Assembly: GCF_001618955.1 (NCBI RefSeq) | Contig: NZ_LVYV01000004.1 | Span: forward strand, 112,902-176,901 | Reading direction: 5' to 3' | DNA length: 64,000 nucleotides | Source of the DNA: Tardiphaga robiniae | GTDB lineage: Bacteria > Pseudomonadota > Alphaproteobacteria > Rhizobiales > Xanthobacteraceae | Shown here: piece by piece, positions 44,355 to 57,018 of the stretch | Numbering within the stretch: position 1 is the stretch's first letter | Layout of the letters: every line of letters begins with the position of its first letter | Made by a program: the position numbers and the translations under genes | Notes under the pieces: generated by a model | Databases searched by the model: none | Told to the model about the DNA's origin: nothing | The model's input: only the letters and a program-made list of their open reading frames with translations

Positions 44355-45503
44355 CTACGCGCGATCCACCCGGATCACCCGGCCTTTTTCCATCGCCAAT
44401 GCAAGGCGGCCATGCTTGAGCGCCAGGGCGGCCTCGCCGAACAACTCACGCCGCCAGCCGTGCAGGGCGCCGACGTCGGCATTGTCGTCGGTGGCGATCT
44501 GCTCGAGATCGTCGACGGTGGCGATGACCTTGCTGGCGACGGCGTGACGCTCGGAGGTCATGCGCAGCAATACTTTCAGTAGTTCGACGGTCGCCGCGCC
44601 GTTGGAATTGCCGCGCGGCTTCTCGATCTTCGGCAATGTGTTGGGGTCGCGGGCGATGCCACGCTGGACGGCGGCGACAATGTCGCTGCCCCACTTGGAG
44701 CGATCAAAGCCCTTCGGCAGCGAACGCAGGTTGGCAAGCTTCTCCAGTGAGGTCGGCGCGTGGGTCGCGATATCCCCGACGGCATCGTCCTTCAGCACGC
44801 GCGAGCGCGGCACATCGCGGCTCTGCGCTTCCTGTTCGCGCCAGGCAGCGACTTCCATCAGCACTGCGAGCTCTTTCGGCTTGCGGACGCGGGTCTTCAG
44901 TCGTTCCCAGGCGCGCTCGGGATGGAAATCATAGGTCTTTGGCGAGGTGAGAATTTCCATTTCCTCGCTGACCCAGTCGCTGCGGTCGCGCTTCTTCAGA
45001 TCGGCATCGAGCTTGGCGAAGACGTCGCGCAGATGGGTGACGTCGGAGACGGCGTAGTGCAACTGCTCTTCGGTCAGCGGACGGCGTGACCAATCGGTAA
45101 AGCGGTGGGTCTTGTCGGGGCGGTGGCCGGTGACGCGTTCGACGAGCTGGTCATAGGCAATACTGTCGCCATAGCCGAGCACCATGGCCGCGACCTGGGT
45201 GTCGAAGATCGGATGTGGCACCACGCCGGCGCGGTGCACGATGATTTCGATGTCCTGCCGCGCGGCGTGGAAGACCTTCAGCACAGCCTCGTTGGCCATC
45301 AGGGCGAAGAACGGTGCGAGGTCGATGCCATCGGCCAGCGTGTCCACGACCACGGCATCCTCGGCGCTGGCCATCTGGACCACGCAGAGCAGTGGGTAAT
45401 AGGTGGTCTCGCGGAGGAATTCCGTATCGACCGTAATGACGGGGTGCTTGGCAAGTCGCTCGCAGGCGGCGGTCAGCTGGGCAGTGGTCGTGATCAGTTC
45501 CAT
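44355..45503 (-). CDS. rnd: ribonuclease D
   Basis: This 382-residue 3'-5' exoribonuclease trims tRNA precursors. The DEDD catalytic residues are seen in [26 protein letters not shown] and YAVSDVTHL (with the Tyr of the DEDDy type). The C-terminal half has one HRDC-like domain. Length fits the family. It follows SelO at a distance of 101 bases on the same strand. Confidence 0.94.
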   Translation of the reverse strand: MELITTTAQLTAACERLAKHPVITVDTEFLRETTYYPLLCVVQMASAEDAVVVDTLADGIDLAPFFALMANEAVLKVFHAARQDIEIIVHRAGVVPHPIFDTQVAAMVLGYGDSIAYDQLVERVTGHRPDKTHRFTDWSRRPLTEEQLHYAVSDVTHLRDVFAKLDADLKKRDRSDWVSEEMEILTSPKTYDFHPERAWERLKTRVRKPKELAVLMEVAAWREQEAQSRDVPRSRVLKDDAVGDIATHAPTSLEKLANLRSLPKGFDRSKWGSDIVAAVQRGIARDPNTLPKIEKPRGNSNGAATVELLKVLLRMTSERHAVASKVIATVDDLEQIATDDNADVGALHGWRRELFGEAALALKHGRLALAMEKGRVIRVDRA

Positions 45504-45604
45504 GGACGGTCCATAACGCTTTAACCAAGGCGTTCGGCCGAAAAACCTGTTGAGTCAAGGTGTTTCGGGCAGATTGGAGGTCTGCTCCGATAGAATGAGG
45601 GTGT

Positions 45605-47080
45605 TTAGGTGCCGCAGAAGGTCTTCAGTACGCGCTGATCCGGCTCCGGCGGCTCGGCGTAATCCGCCATCTCCGGTTGATCTTCATAGGGTTTCGCCAG
45701 CACGGCCAGCAATTTCTCGAACGGCGCGTAGTCGTCGGCCAGCGCCGCCTGGATCACCGCCTCGACGCGATGATTGCGGGGGATGAAGGCTGGATTGATC
45801 GTCTGCATGGCCTGATGGCGGGTACCGGCGTCCTGCGACTCCTGGCCGAGTCGCTGCCGCCAGTTCACAGCCCAAGCGTCGAACGCTGTCGGATCGATGA
45901 ACAGGCCGCGCACGGCTTCGTCGTTGTCTGCGTCAACCGCGGCGGCGCCGAGGCGGCGGAAGGTCAAGGTGAAATCGGCCTGATTGGCCGTCATCGCGGT
46001 CAGCAGATCCTGCGCCAATGCGGCATCGTCCGGCTGGCTGGTGAACAGCCCGAGCTTCCGGCGGAGACCGGCCTGATAGGCCGTGTCGAAAATATCAGCG
46101 AATTCGCCCAATGCGGCCTGCGCAATCTCGATGGCGGTCTTCTCATCGCTGTCGATCAGCGGCAGCAGCGTCTCGGCGAAGCGAGTGAGATTCCACAGCG
46201 CGATGCGCGGCTGGTTCGCATAAGCGTAGCGGCCCGTCTCGTCGATCGAGCTGTAGACGGTGGCAGGATCGTAGGCGTCCATGAAGGCGCAGGGGCCGTA
46301 ATCGATGGTCTCGCCAGATACTGAGCAGTTGTCGGTGTTCATCACACCATGGATGAAGCCGACATGCAGCCAGCGTGCGACAAGTTCGGCCTGACGGCGG
46401 ATCACCGCATCGAGCAGCGCGCGAATGGGATGTTCGGCTTCGGCTGCGTCGGGATAGTGCCGGGCGATCACATGATCGGCGAGTTGTTTCACCCCGGCGA
46501 TATCCTCGCGCGCGGCAAAAAACTGGAAGGTGCCGACGCGGATGTGGCTTGAGGCTACGCGCGTCAGCACGGCGCCCGGCAGCATCGTCTCACGCTGAAC
46601 CCGTTCTCCCGTGAGGACGGCGGCGAGGGAGCGGGTCGTGGGAACGCCCAAGGCGGCCATGGCTTCGCTGACGATATATTCCCGGATCACCGGACCAAGC
46701 GCAGCACGGCCATCGCCGCGGCGCGAGAAAGGCGTCGGACCGGAGCCCTTGAGCTGGATGTCGCGGCGCACGCCGTCGCGGTCGATGACTTCGCCGAGCA
46801 GGATAGCGCGACCATCGCCGAGCTGCGCCACGAAATGTCCGAACTGATGTCCGGCATAGGCCATCGCGAGGGGGGCGGCGCCATCGGGTACGCGCTTGCC
46901 GGCGAGCACCTCAACGCCCTCGGGACTGGCCAGCCAATCAGGATCGATGCGGAGTTGGTTGGCCAGTGCGCGGTTCAGCTTGATCAGCCGCGGCGTCGCT
47001 ACCGGCGTCGGTGCGACGCGGGCGAAGAAATTCGCGGGCAGGGTGGCATAGCTGTTGTTGAACGGGAAGTGGACTGTCAT
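45605..47080 (-). CDS. selO: protein adenylyltransferase SelO (YdiU)
   Basis: From the ATG at 47080 the protein has 491 residues. It belongs to the pseudokinase-fold SelO family, which transfers AMP from ATP to Ser/Thr/Tyr of target proteins and is linked to redox stress. Motifs: [11 protein letters not shown] and [11 protein letters not shown] near the N-terminus, [19 protein letters not shown] (nucleotide loop), and [22 protein letters not shown] (catalytic and metal Asp). The C-terminus ends FCGT, where the Cys takes the place of the selenocysteine of eukaryotic homologs. A start at 47101 is less likely. Confidence 0.93.
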   Translation of the reverse strand: MTVHFPFNNSYATLPANFFARVAPTPVATPRLIKLNRALANQLRIDPDWLASPEGVEVLAGKRVPDGAAPLAMAYAGHQFGHFVAQLGDGRAILLGEVIDRDGVRRDIQLKGSGPTPFSRRGDGRAALGPVIREYIVSEAMAALGVPTTRSLAAVLTGERVQRETMLPGAVLTRVASSHIRVGTFQFFAAREDIAGVKQLADHVIARHYPDAAEAEHPIRALLDAVIRRQAELVARWLHVGFIHGVMNTDNCSVSGETIDYGPCAFMDAYDPATVYSSIDETGRYAYANQPRIALWNLTRFAETLLPLIDSDEKTAIEIAQAALGEFADIFDTAYQAGLRRKLGLFTSQPDDAALAQDLLTAMTANQADFTLTFRRLGAAAVDADNDEAVRGLFIDPTAFDAWAVNWRQRLGQESQDAGTRHQAMQTINPAFIPRNHRVEAVIQAALADDYAPFEKLLAVLAKPYEDQPEMADYAEPPEPDQRVLKTFCGT

Positions 47081-47130
47081 GGCCCCAAGATGGGGGGCCA
47101 TGACGTGTTAGGCAACCGCTGAAAGCGGTC

Positions 47131-48810
47131 TCAGGCGGCGCGAACCGTGTCGAGGAACCGGTCGACTTCGTCCTTCAGGCGATTGCTTTCGAGCGACAGC
47201 GACTGCGCTGCAGCAAGCACCTGAGTGGAGGCCGAGCCGGTCTCGCTGGCGCCGCGATTGACCTCGGTGACCTCGCTCGCGACCTGGGTGCTGAGCTGGG
47301 CCGACTGCTGGACATTGCGCGCGATTTCCTGGGTCGCCGCGCCCTGTTCCTCGACCGCCGCGGCGATGGCCGACGAGACTTCGGAAATCAGCGTGATGGT
47401 CGAGCCGATCTCCTTGATGGTTTCGATCGTCTCGGCACTGGCCGCCTGCATGCCGGCGATCTGCATGCTGATTTCATCGGTGGCTTTAGCGGTCTGTGAT
47501 GCCAGCGCCTTCACCTCGGCGGCGACAACGGCGAAGCCGCGGCCGGCTTCACCGGCACGCGCGGCCTCGATGGTGGCATTGAGCGCAAGCAGGTTGGTCT
47601 GTTCGGCAACGGCGGTGATGAGCTTCACGACGTCATCGATGCGTGCAGTGGCCTGCGTGAGTTTGATAATGCTTTCATTGGTCTTCTCGGCCTGCAGCAC
47701 GGCAGTCGAAGCGATACGGTTCGATTCATGAACCTGGCGGCCAATTTCATTCACCGACGAGGTGATTTCTTCCGTTGCCGCGGCCACCGACTGAACGTTG
47801 CTCGACACCGTATGCGATGCAGACGCTGCAGAGCCCGACAGCGTCATGGTGATATCCGACGTGCGGGTCAGCGTGGTGGCGGAGGCTTCGAGTTCGGTCG
47901 AGGCCGATGACAAAGAGCCCACCAGTTCGCTGATCATCGACTCGAAGTTGCTGGTTGCCTTCGTGATGGTTTCTGCACGGGCGGCCTTGATGGCGGCTTC
48001 GGCGCCGGCGGCCTGATCTGCCGCACGCTTGGCGATGAGGGCATCCTTGAAGATTTGCAGCGCGCTGGCGATACGGCCGATCTCGGTGCTTTCGCCCTGA
48101 TGTGGAATGACGGCCTCCAACTGACCATCGGTCAACTGGCCCATTGGCTTCAGGATCGAGGCGATGCCGCCGGAGATGTCGCGCACCAGATACATGGCTG
48201 CGCCGAGGCCGAGCACGACCGAGGCGCCGAGAATGATAACCATCATCCAGATCGCGTTGGCATAGGTGGCGTTCGCATTGCTGCCGGCTGCTTCGGCGCC
48301 CTTGTCGTTCAACTCGACGAGCTTGGCCAATGTGCCGTCCATGGCGCGGCCGGTCGGGACGACCTTCTTGGCGTTGATCTCTTTGGCGGCGTTCACGTCG
48401 CCCTTGTTGGCGAGGGCCTGGACGTCGTTGCCCGCGGCGATGAAAGCCTTCCATTCTGCGTCGAGCTTGTCGGCCAATTCGCGCTCTGCCGGCGATGACA
48501 CCAGCGGGGCATAGGCCTTTGCGGCCTTTTCAAAGTCCGATTTGCGGGCGGCGAGGTTCTTGTCGACATCCGGACGGTCGGCATCGGCCACGATCAGGTG
48601 GTCGCGCAGCACTGCGCGATACCGCGCCGACTGAACGCGCATCTCACCGATCCAGCGGACGCTGGGGAGCCACTGCGTCTGGATATCCTGGGTCGCTGCG
48701 TTGATGGCTCGCATCTGCATGAAGGCGAGGGTGCCGATACCCGCGATCACCATGGAGAGAAAAGCGACAATGACAAACAGCTTGGTACTGATTGAATATC
48801 TGGCGAGCAC
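47131..48810 (-). CDS. methyl-accepting chemotaxis protein
   Basis: From the GTG at 48810 (GAGGA site 8 bases upstream) the protein has 559 residues: membrane helix 1 (about 9-31), a periplasmic four-helix-bundle sensor (about 32-185), membrane helix 2 (about 190-212), HAMP (about 213-265) and a cytoplasmic signalling domain with the conserved hairpin tip [33 protein letters not shown]. The ligand is unknown. It ends 50 bases before selO on the same strand, but a shared function is not evident. Confidence 0.93.
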   Translation of the reverse strand: MLARYSISTKLFVIVAFLSMVIAGIGTLAFMQMRAINAATQDIQTQWLPSVRWIGEMRVQSARYRAVLRDHLIVADADRPDVDKNLAARKSDFEKAAKAYAPLVSSPAERELADKLDAEWKAFIAAGNDVQALANKGDVNAAKEINAKKVVPTGRAMDGTLAKLVELNDKGAEAAGSNANATYANAIWMMVIILGASVVLGLGAAMYLVRDISGGIASILKPMGQLTDGQLEAVIPHQGESTEIGRIASALQIFKDALIAKRAADQAAGAEAAIKAARAETITKATSNFESMISELVGSLSSASTELEASATTLTRTSDITMTLSGSAASASHTVSSNVQSVAAATEEITSSVNEIGRQVHESNRIASTAVLQAEKTNESIIKLTQATARIDDVVKLITAVAEQTNLLALNATIEAARAGEAGRGFAVVAAEVKALASQTAKATDEISMQIAGMQAASAETIETIKEIGSTITLISEVSSAIAAAVEEQGAATQEIARNVQQSAQLSTQVASEVTEVNRGASETGSASTQVLAAAQSLSLESNRLKDEVDRFLDTVRAA

Positions 48811-49318
48811 GAACGTATTCCTCGGCGGTTCTAAGGCTGCGACGCCGGTCAGCCGAAATGGCGGCTGCCTTGGGTTGCGGCAGGGCAAGAAGCAGCAAGT
48901 TCCAGTTGAAGAGCCTGCCTTCAAAACGGGCAGGATTCACAACACGACAGTGAACGGCGGTCGTCAACGTTCAGTAAATTTTGACGCAAATACCACTTTA
49001 AGTGATTGAGTTTGGTGCTGAAATACCGATGCCGCGCACTTGGTTACTTGGCGTGCACGATCTAAGGTAGTTGATTATTTCTTGTACAATCATGTAGTTC
49101 CCGCATTGCGGGAGATTTTCTTATCGCCTGATTGCGATTTGAAATGAGGATCTCAAATTTCTCGTCTGGACCCCTCGCATGACGCAGCAGCGGGCCGCAA
49201 ATTCGGGCGATCTGATCGCCGAGCTTTGGTTGCCGCGTCGGATGCGGTCGGGTAAACCCTGCGCTTCGCGCTTGATCGCGAACCCGATTCCGCCCTCTGA
49301 CGTATTTCCAGGATACCC
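48811..49318. other. divergent intergenic region between the chemoreceptor and aspS
   Basis: This 508-base gap must carry the chemoreceptor promoter (minus) and the aspS promoter (plus). A hairpin TCCCGC-ATT-GCGGGA lies at 49099-49113, followed by GATTTTCTT; it looks like a terminator or attenuator ahead of aspS. The part at 48960-49090 is AT-richer than the genes. No clear -35/-10 pair or gene is seen. Confidence 0.45.
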
Positions 49319-51091
49319 ATGCATCGCTACCGGTCTCACACCTGCGGCGCGCTCCGCGACAGCCATATCGACCAGACCGTTCGCCTGTCGGGGTGGTGCC
49401 ATCGTATCCGCGACCATGGCGGCGTGCTCTTCATCGATTTGCGCGACCATTACGGCCTGACGCAATGCGTCGCCGACCCGGACTCGCCGGCGTTCAAGGT
49501 CGCCGAGACGCTGCGTTCGGAATGGGTCGTGAAGATCGACGGCAAGGTGCGTCGTCGTCCCGGTGGCACCGAGAATGCGGAACTGCCGACTGGCGATGTC
49601 GAGATCTATATCGATGCCATCGAGGTGCTCGGCCCCGCGGCCGAACTGCCGCTGCCGGTGTTTGGTGATCAGGACTATCCGGAAGACATCCGGCTGAAGT
49701 ATCGCTTCCTCGACCTGCGCCGCGAGAAGCTGCACCAGAACATCATGACCCGCGGCGCCATCGTCGACTCGATGCGCAAGCGGATGAAGGAGCAGGGCTT
49801 CTTCGAATTCCAGACGCCGATCCTCACCGCGTCGTCGCCGGAAGGCGCACGCGACTTCCTGGTGCCGTCGCGCATCCATCCCGGCAAGTTCTACGCGCTG
49901 CCGCAGGCTCCGCAGCAATACAAGCAGTTGCTGATGATGTCGGGCTTCGACCGCTACTTCCAGATCGCGCCATGTTTCCGCGACGAGGATCCGCGCGCCG
50001 ATCGTCTGCCGGGCGAGTTCTACCAGCTCGATCTCGAAATGAGCTTTGTCGAGCAGGAAGACGTGTTCGCCGCCGTGCAGCCGGTCATCACCGGCGTGTT
50101 CGAGGAGTTCGCCAAGGGCAAGCCGGTCAACAAGGACTGGCCGAAGATTCCTTACGCAGAGTCGCTCCGCAAATACGGCACCGACAAGCCGGATCTGCGC
50201 AACCCGATCGAGATGCAGAACACGGCAGAGCACTTCCGCGGCTCCGGCTTCAAGGTGTTCGCGCGCATGCTCGAAGACGACAAGAACCAGGTCTGGGCGA
50301 TCCCCGGTCCCGGCGGCGGCAGCCGTGCATTTTGCGACCGCATGAATTCCTGGGCGCAGGGCGAAGGCCAGCCGGGCCTCGGTTACATCATGTGGCGCGA
50401 GGGCGGTGAGGGTGCAGGCCCGCTCGCCAACAACATCGGACCGGAGCGTACCGAAGCGATCCGTCAGCAGCTCGGCCTGAAGGCCGGCGATGCCGCGTTC
50501 TTCGTCGCGGGCGATCCCGAGAAATTCTACAAGTTCGCCGGTCTCGCACGCACTAAGGTCGGCGAAGAGCTGAACCTGATCGACAAGGAGCGCTTTGCGC
50601 TGGCCTGGATCGTCGATTTCCCGATGTACGAGTACAACGAGGACGACAAGAAGGTCGACTTCTCGCATAACCCGTTCTCGATGCCGCAGGGTGGCATGGA
50701 TGCGCTGGTCGGGCAGGATCCACTGACCATCAAGGCCTTCCAGTACGACATCACCTGCAACGGCTACGAGATCGCGTCGGGCGGTATCCGTAATCACAAG
50801 CCAGAAGCCATGGTGAAGGCATTCGAGATCGCCGGTTACGGCGAGGAGACGGTGGTCGAGCGCTTTGGCGGCATGTATCGCGCCTTCCAGTACGGCGCAC
50901 CGCCTCATGGCGGTATGGCGGCAGGCGTCGATCGTATCGTGATGCTGCTCTGCGGTACGAACAACCTGCGCGAGATCTCGCTCTTCCCGATGAACCAGCG
51001 TGCTGAAGATTTGTTGATGGGCGCACCGTCAGAGGCTTCGCCGAAGCAGTTGCGCGAGGCGCACATCAGGCTGAATCTGCCGGAGAAGTAA
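49319..51091 (+). CDS. aspS: aspartyl-tRNA synthetase
   Basis: This 590-residue class II synthetase charges tRNA with aspartate. It has the N-terminal OB-fold anticodon domain ([21 protein letters not shown]), class II motif 2 ([10 protein letters not shown]), a bacterial GAD-type insertion, and motif 3 ([11 protein letters not shown]). The start has a CAGGA site 7 bases upstream. Whether it also charges tRNA-Asn, as in many alphaproteobacteria with GatCAB, is not decided here. A palindrome follows the gene. Confidence 0.96.
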   Translation: MHRYRSHTCGALRDSHIDQTVRLSGWCHRIRDHGGVLFIDLRDHYGLTQCVADPDSPAFKVAETLRSEWVVKIDGKVRRRPGGTENAELPTGDVEIYIDAIEVLGPAAELPLPVFGDQDYPEDIRLKYRFLDLRREKLHQNIMTRGAIVDSMRKRMKEQGFFEFQTPILTASSPEGARDFLVPSRIHPGKFYALPQAPQQYKQLLMMSGFDRYFQIAPCFRDEDPRADRLPGEFYQLDLEMSFVEQEDVFAAVQPVITGVFEEFAKGKPVNKDWPKIPYAESLRKYGTDKPDLRNPIEMQNTAEHFRGSGFKVFARMLEDDKNQVWAIPGPGGGSRAFCDRMNSWAQGEGQPGLGYIMWREGGEGAGPLANNIGPERTEAIRQQLGLKAGDAAFFVAGDPEKFYKFAGLARTKVGEELNLIDKERFALAWIVDFPMYEYNEDDKKVDFSHNPFSMPQGGMDALVGQDPLTIKAFQYDITCNGYEIASGGIRNHKPEAMVKAFEIAGYGEETVVERFGGMYRAFQYGAPPHGGMAAGVDRIVMLLCGTNNLREISLFPMNQRAEDLLMGAPSEASPKQLREAHIRLNLPEK

Positions 51092-51106
51092 TCTTCGTGC
51101 TTGTTG

Positions 51107-51133
51107 TCACCTCTCCCGGCCGGGGAGAGGTGA
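51107..51133. repeat. palindromic element of the CACCTCTCCC type between converging genes
   Basis: Arms TCACCTCTCCC (51107-51117) and GGGAGAGGTGA (51123-51133) flank GGCCG. The sequence resembles an interspersed palindrome (REP-like) often seen in related genomes. It lies 16 bases after the aspS stop and could also act as a terminator for both converging genes, though no T run follows. Confidence 0.6.
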
Positions 51134-51152
51134 CAAGGCTGCAACGTCTTTC

Positions 51153-53135
51153 CTACGGGCTGATCTGCACGTCGATCTGGAACAGCGCAAAGGCGACCGA
51201 CGGGTCGGTCTTCATCAGCTGCATGAGCTGCATCACCGGCAGTTTGGCGCGCGGCGCGATCTTTAGCGTTAGCGTGCGCAGCGGCTTTTCGAGGAAGTTC
51301 ATGGCGGCATTCGTCAGTGCATCGGTAGTGGGATTTGCTATCGGCACCGCCGCATCAAGTTTCATGATGCGCTCCAAAATGACGCGCCGCGCGGTGTCCT
51401 TGTCGATCTGCTGCCGGCGCGCATATTGTGCGACGGCGAGATCGACAGCGCCGAGATCGCGGACGACAATCTCGATTGGGCCGATTTCCATTTGGGTCGC
51501 CATCAGCAGCGCTTGCTGCGAATTGGTCGTAAACAGGCCGCGATTGACATTGCCTACCGATGCTTTCGCCGTAACGGCGAACAATCCGTCGATTTCGAAG
51601 GTGACGGGATCAAGTATCAGCTTCCGTTCGCTCTCGCTCCAGGTCTGGCCAAGGTCCGCGGTGACGGTGGCGTAGTCGATGCCGACGTCACGCAGCACGG
51701 TGAAAGGCTCGCCGTCCTTGCTGTCGATCGGTCCGGTCATCTTGAGCGAGAAACGGGTATTGCTCGGGACGGGTCCGACGAACTGCCCCCAGTTCAGAGT
51801 GGCATTCTCTATATTGATCAGTTTGCCGCTCTTCTTGTGCGGCGCCACCATATGCCTGATCTCGATACCTTCGAGTGCCGACAGCAGGCCCAATGCGGCC
51901 TCCGGCGAAGCTGACTTCGTCGACGTGACCAGCTGAGACAGCTGGCGCATCAGTCCGGAGACATCGAATCCCTTCAACGCAAAACGCCCGATCTGGACGG
52001 GCCCGTCCGGCGATTTGCCATCCAATCCCTCGAGGGCGAACGTGCCAATCTTGCCGCGGTCGAGGTTGAAACGCATGGCTGCGAGCTTCAGCCCGTTTTG
52101 CGGGACGTCGAGCGAGAGGCCGGTTATCTCGGTATCTGCGATCTGCATGCCTTCGTACAGGCTGGCCACACTGTCGATCATGCCGCGGATCTTGTTGACA
52201 TCGGGCGCGGCGACCGGAGACGGTTTGAAGGCAAGGATATCCTGGATCTTGAATTTCGACGGTTGGATTTTGATCTCGCCGACCTTCATGGCCTCGATGC
52301 GAAAGAGGGGCCCGCGGTCTGTCTGGATGGTCGAGGGGCCTGCTTTTGCGGGGCCCTGCACACGGTAGAACTGCGCATCGTTGGCTCGGGCCGGATCGAG
52401 AATTGCCGCAGTTGCAGTAGCGTCAAAATCCTGCATCTCAAAGTTGGCGAATTCGACCGTCATTCGCTCCGTCTTGCCCTTCTGGGTGACGGTCACCGTC
52501 ATCCTGAGACGTCCGGTGCTGATCGACGCGATCTGGCCGTTACGGATGTCGTGCAGCACTACGTCGGAATATTCCGTTTCGGAATTAGCATCGGCGACGT
52601 TCCCGCTCGTGGTGTTGACAAGGCTCGACGCTTTCACCGAGCGGGCCTTGATTGTCGCGAGTTGTTCGAGCGCGAAGCGGTACATGTCGAGCGATGATGA
52701 CGACTTCAACTGGCTCTGCAGCTGCGTCGGCCCCCTGAAATCCGAGATCTGCAACGTTGGGAGCTTAAAGCTTGCGGTGACTCCATCGGGGACCGCCAGC
52801 GGACCGCTGGCATCGACATTGGTCATATCGATCGTGTCGGCTGTGAAATCCGCACCGCCCTGCAGCCCAAGCCCCTTTGCGCTGAAGCGGCCGATCTTGA
52901 TGCTGGCGGGGCGAGGCGCCGTGAACTCCACAGCGACGTCCGAAATGGTGACGGTGCGGTGCCAAAGGCTGAAGGCAAGGTCGCCGCGTTTGGCCTGTCC
53001 GCCCCCGGCACGAATCTGCGCAAAATTTGCTTCGATTTCGCCGACGATCCGGTGCTGGAAATAGGCTTCGGCACCGAAATAGCAGCCGAGCACGATCGCG
53101 GCGGCGGCTGCGAGGCCGATAAGGATTTTTAACAC
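51153..53135 (-). CDS. exported or membrane-anchored protein of unknown function
   Basis: This 660-residue protein begins with one hydrophobic helix (ILIGLAAAAAIVLGCYFGA, about 4-22) that could be a signal anchor, and the rest is periplasmic. The body alternates strands and polar loops (SIKIGRFSAKGLGLQGGADF; PVQIGRFALKGFDVSG), a pattern that recalls AsmA/DUF945-type lipid-transfer or assembly proteins, but no family signature is certain. Repeat-like strands with IKIG/VQIG phrases occur twice. It lies alone, convergent with aspS. Confidence 0.75.
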   Translation of the reverse strand: MLKILIGLAAAAAIVLGCYFGAEAYFQHRIVGEIEANFAQIRAGGGQAKRGDLAFSLWHRTVTISDVAVEFTAPRPASIKIGRFSAKGLGLQGGADFTADTIDMTNVDASGPLAVPDGVTASFKLPTLQISDFRGPTQLQSQLKSSSSLDMYRFALEQLATIKARSVKASSLVNTTSGNVADANSETEYSDVVLHDIRNGQIASISTGRLRMTVTVTQKGKTERMTVEFANFEMQDFDATATAAILDPARANDAQFYRVQGPAKAGPSTIQTDRGPLFRIEAMKVGEIKIQPSKFKIQDILAFKPSPVAAPDVNKIRGMIDSVASLYEGMQIADTEITGLSLDVPQNGLKLAAMRFNLDRGKIGTFALEGLDGKSPDGPVQIGRFALKGFDVSGLMRQLSQLVTSTKSASPEAALGLLSALEGIEIRHMVAPHKKSGKLINIENATLNWGQFVGPVPSNTRFSLKMTGPIDSKDGEPFTVLRDVGIDYATVTADLGQTWSESERKLILDPVTFEIDGLFAVTAKASVGNVNRGLFTTNSQQALLMATQMEIGPIEIVVRDLGAVDLAVAQYARRQQIDKDTARRVILERIMKLDAAVPIANPTTDALTNAAMNFLEKPLRTLTLKIAPRAKLPVMQLMQLMKTDPSVAFALFQIDVQISP

Positions 53136-53468
53136 CTGATTTCTCCGCTGGCGGCCGATGCGACGAGCAAATGCCTGACTTCCGCCAACGATCGAATTTC
53201 AGCGCCAAAACATCATCAGACACATTTGCGTGTGGTGGCACCAAGGTACCTTGCTCCACCCCGGCCGGGCAAGGGGCGGTTGCCTCTTGAAGCGCTTGCT
53301 CGCGTCAGTCGGTTAAGGACGGGAAAGGCTTGACCGGGGAGGGAAGGGGTCACAGACATGCGAATTGGGGCGGTTGCGTCGGGGCCGTCTGGCACGATAG
53401 ACATCACGCAGAATTCGCCGAACTATCCCTTCATCAGTCCCTTCCGTTCGGCCCCGCCCGGAGCACGC
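53136..53468. other. divergent intergenic region upstream of malic enzyme
   Basis: This 333-base gap holds the promoters of the unknown exported protein (minus) and the malic enzyme gene (plus). The malic enzyme frame is open back to 53358, but no ribosome-binding site supports an earlier start. No promoter element or gene stands out. Confidence 0.4.
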
Positions 53469-55778
<2,310 letters not shown>

Positions 55779-55860
55779 CGCGTTCAGTCAGCCTCGCGCT
55801 GGCTGGATGCTGCCCGGCTATTGCGCTTTTGGATAGTTCGCCAATCTGAGAAGCATCGCG

Positions 55861-55895
55861 ACAAATGGATGACGCCAACGAGGTCATCCATTTGT
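55861..55895. repeat. perfect 13-bp inverted repeat downstream of maeB
   Basis: ACAAATGGATGAC (55861-55873) pairs with GTCATCCATTTGT (55883-55895) around a 9-base spacer. It lies 82 bases after the maeB stop and 80 bases before the DoxX start, with TTCGTTTG following. It may be a terminator or an operator for the DoxX gene. Confidence 0.6.
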
Positions 55896-55975
55896 TCGTT
55901 TGAAAAATGTGATGGAATGATCATACTCGTCACGTATTTCGACGAGTATTCATTGCAGTCCAGCGAGGCCGACCA

Positions 55976-56431
55976 ATGCCAGCGTTTATTACTTTCGGGC
56001 GCATTCTCTTTGCCGTGATCTTCATTGCGTCCGGCGCATCCAAGTTTCTCGACCTCAGCGCAACTGCGGATGCAATCGCGAGCAAGGTTATCCCGACGAT
56101 CCCCGCAGTCGTGACGCCCTATGCGACGCAGCTCGAAGGGCTGGCGGGCATGGAATTGAAGCAGATTCTCGCAATCGCCGTTGCAACACTGGAACTGGTC
56201 GGCGGTATTCTCGTCGCGCTGAATCTGGGTGCGCGCTTCTTCGCCCTGGTGCTGGTGCTGTTCGTGATGGCCGCGACTTTCTACTTCCACGACTTCTGGA
56301 ACCTGACAGGCCCTGAGGCCAAGAACCAGATGATCCACGCGCTGAAGAACCTATCGCTGATCGGCGGCCTCTTCATGATCGCCGGTATCGGCCGCAGCGC
56401 GCGGCTGCCGGGCGGCTACAACGAAGTGTAG
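55976..56431 (+). CDS. DoxX-family membrane protein
   Basis: This 151-residue protein has four membrane helices and the DoxX pattern: RILFAVIFIASGASKFLDL in helix 1 and LELVGGILVALNLGARFFAL in the third. Its biochemical role is not well defined; relatives are linked to sulfur or quinone metabolism. The start has GAGG about 8 bases upstream. Its neighbours differ in direction or function. Confidence 0.9.
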   Translation: MPAFITFGRILFAVIFIASGASKFLDLSATADAIASKVIPTIPAVVTPYATQLEGLAGMELKQILAIAVATLELVGGILVALNLGARFFALVLVLFVMAATFYFHDFWNLTGPEAKNQMIHALKNLSLIGGLFMIAGIGRSARLPGGYNEV

Positions 56432-56438
56432 TTGTCGT

Positions 56439-56996
56439 TCAGGACACCCGCCGCCAGGCCGTTACTGTGACTTCATGCGCGGCGTCGAGGATCTGGACCT
56501 CGCTCGCTTGCAGGCCGTGACTGGAGAGAATGTCCTGCGGTGATCGTTCGGGGACGCCGGGGAAGCATCCCTCGCCGCCGGGCAGGCGGACATGCGGCGC
56601 CTGCGACAGCCAAAACACGTCGATGCGATCAAAGAACATCTCGAATACGCTGGGGCCGCCGATGACGGCGACGGTGCCGGCATGAACGCCCGCATGCGCG
56701 CAAGCGTCTTCGAAAGATGCACCGGCCGGATTCCACAGCGTGGCTTTGTTGTTTTCGGGATCGGGGCCTACGGCAGCGATGCTGCGGCTGACGATGATGC
56801 GCTTGCGCTTCGGTGAGTTCGGCTGATCCTCGAACGAATGCCTGCCGTGCACGATCAGGTCGGCGCGGTCGAGACCTGCGGTGAAAAAGGCGAGGTCGCC
56901 GGGAAATTTGAGGGTATCGGGCATCACGCCACTGGCGTCGGCGAGCATGCCGTCCGCCGAGACGATGACGTAGCCGTTGAAACGAAATGCGGGCAT
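56439..56996 (-). CDS. dihydrofolate reductase-fold protein (RibD C-terminal like)
   Basis: This 185-residue protein has the fold seen in DHFR and the RibD reductase domain: FNGYVIVSADGMLAD at the start, GRHSFEDQPNSPKRKRIIVSRS (NADP-type loop) and VIGGPSVFEMFFDRIDVFWLSQ (about 111). The GG-x-VF-phrase is characteristic of this group. The exact reaction is unknown; true FolA is unlikely. It lies 22 bases after the polysaccharide deacetylase gene, so is probably cotranscribed. Confidence 0.85.
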   Translation of the reverse strand: MPAFRFNGYVIVSADGMLADASGVMPDTLKFPGDLAFFTAGLDRADLIVHGRHSFEDQPNSPKRKRIIVSRSIAAVGPDPENNKATLWNPAGASFEDACAHAGVHAGTVAVIGGPSVFEMFFDRIDVFWLSQAPHVRLPGGEGCFPGVPERSPQDILSSHGLQASEVQILDAAHEVTVTAWRRVS

Positions 56997-57018
56997 CAGG
57001 GGCGTCGACGAGTCCTCA

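Noticed and set aside
49121..50908. Open frame of 595 codons opposite aspS
   Set aside because: An antisense shadow of a universally conserved gene.
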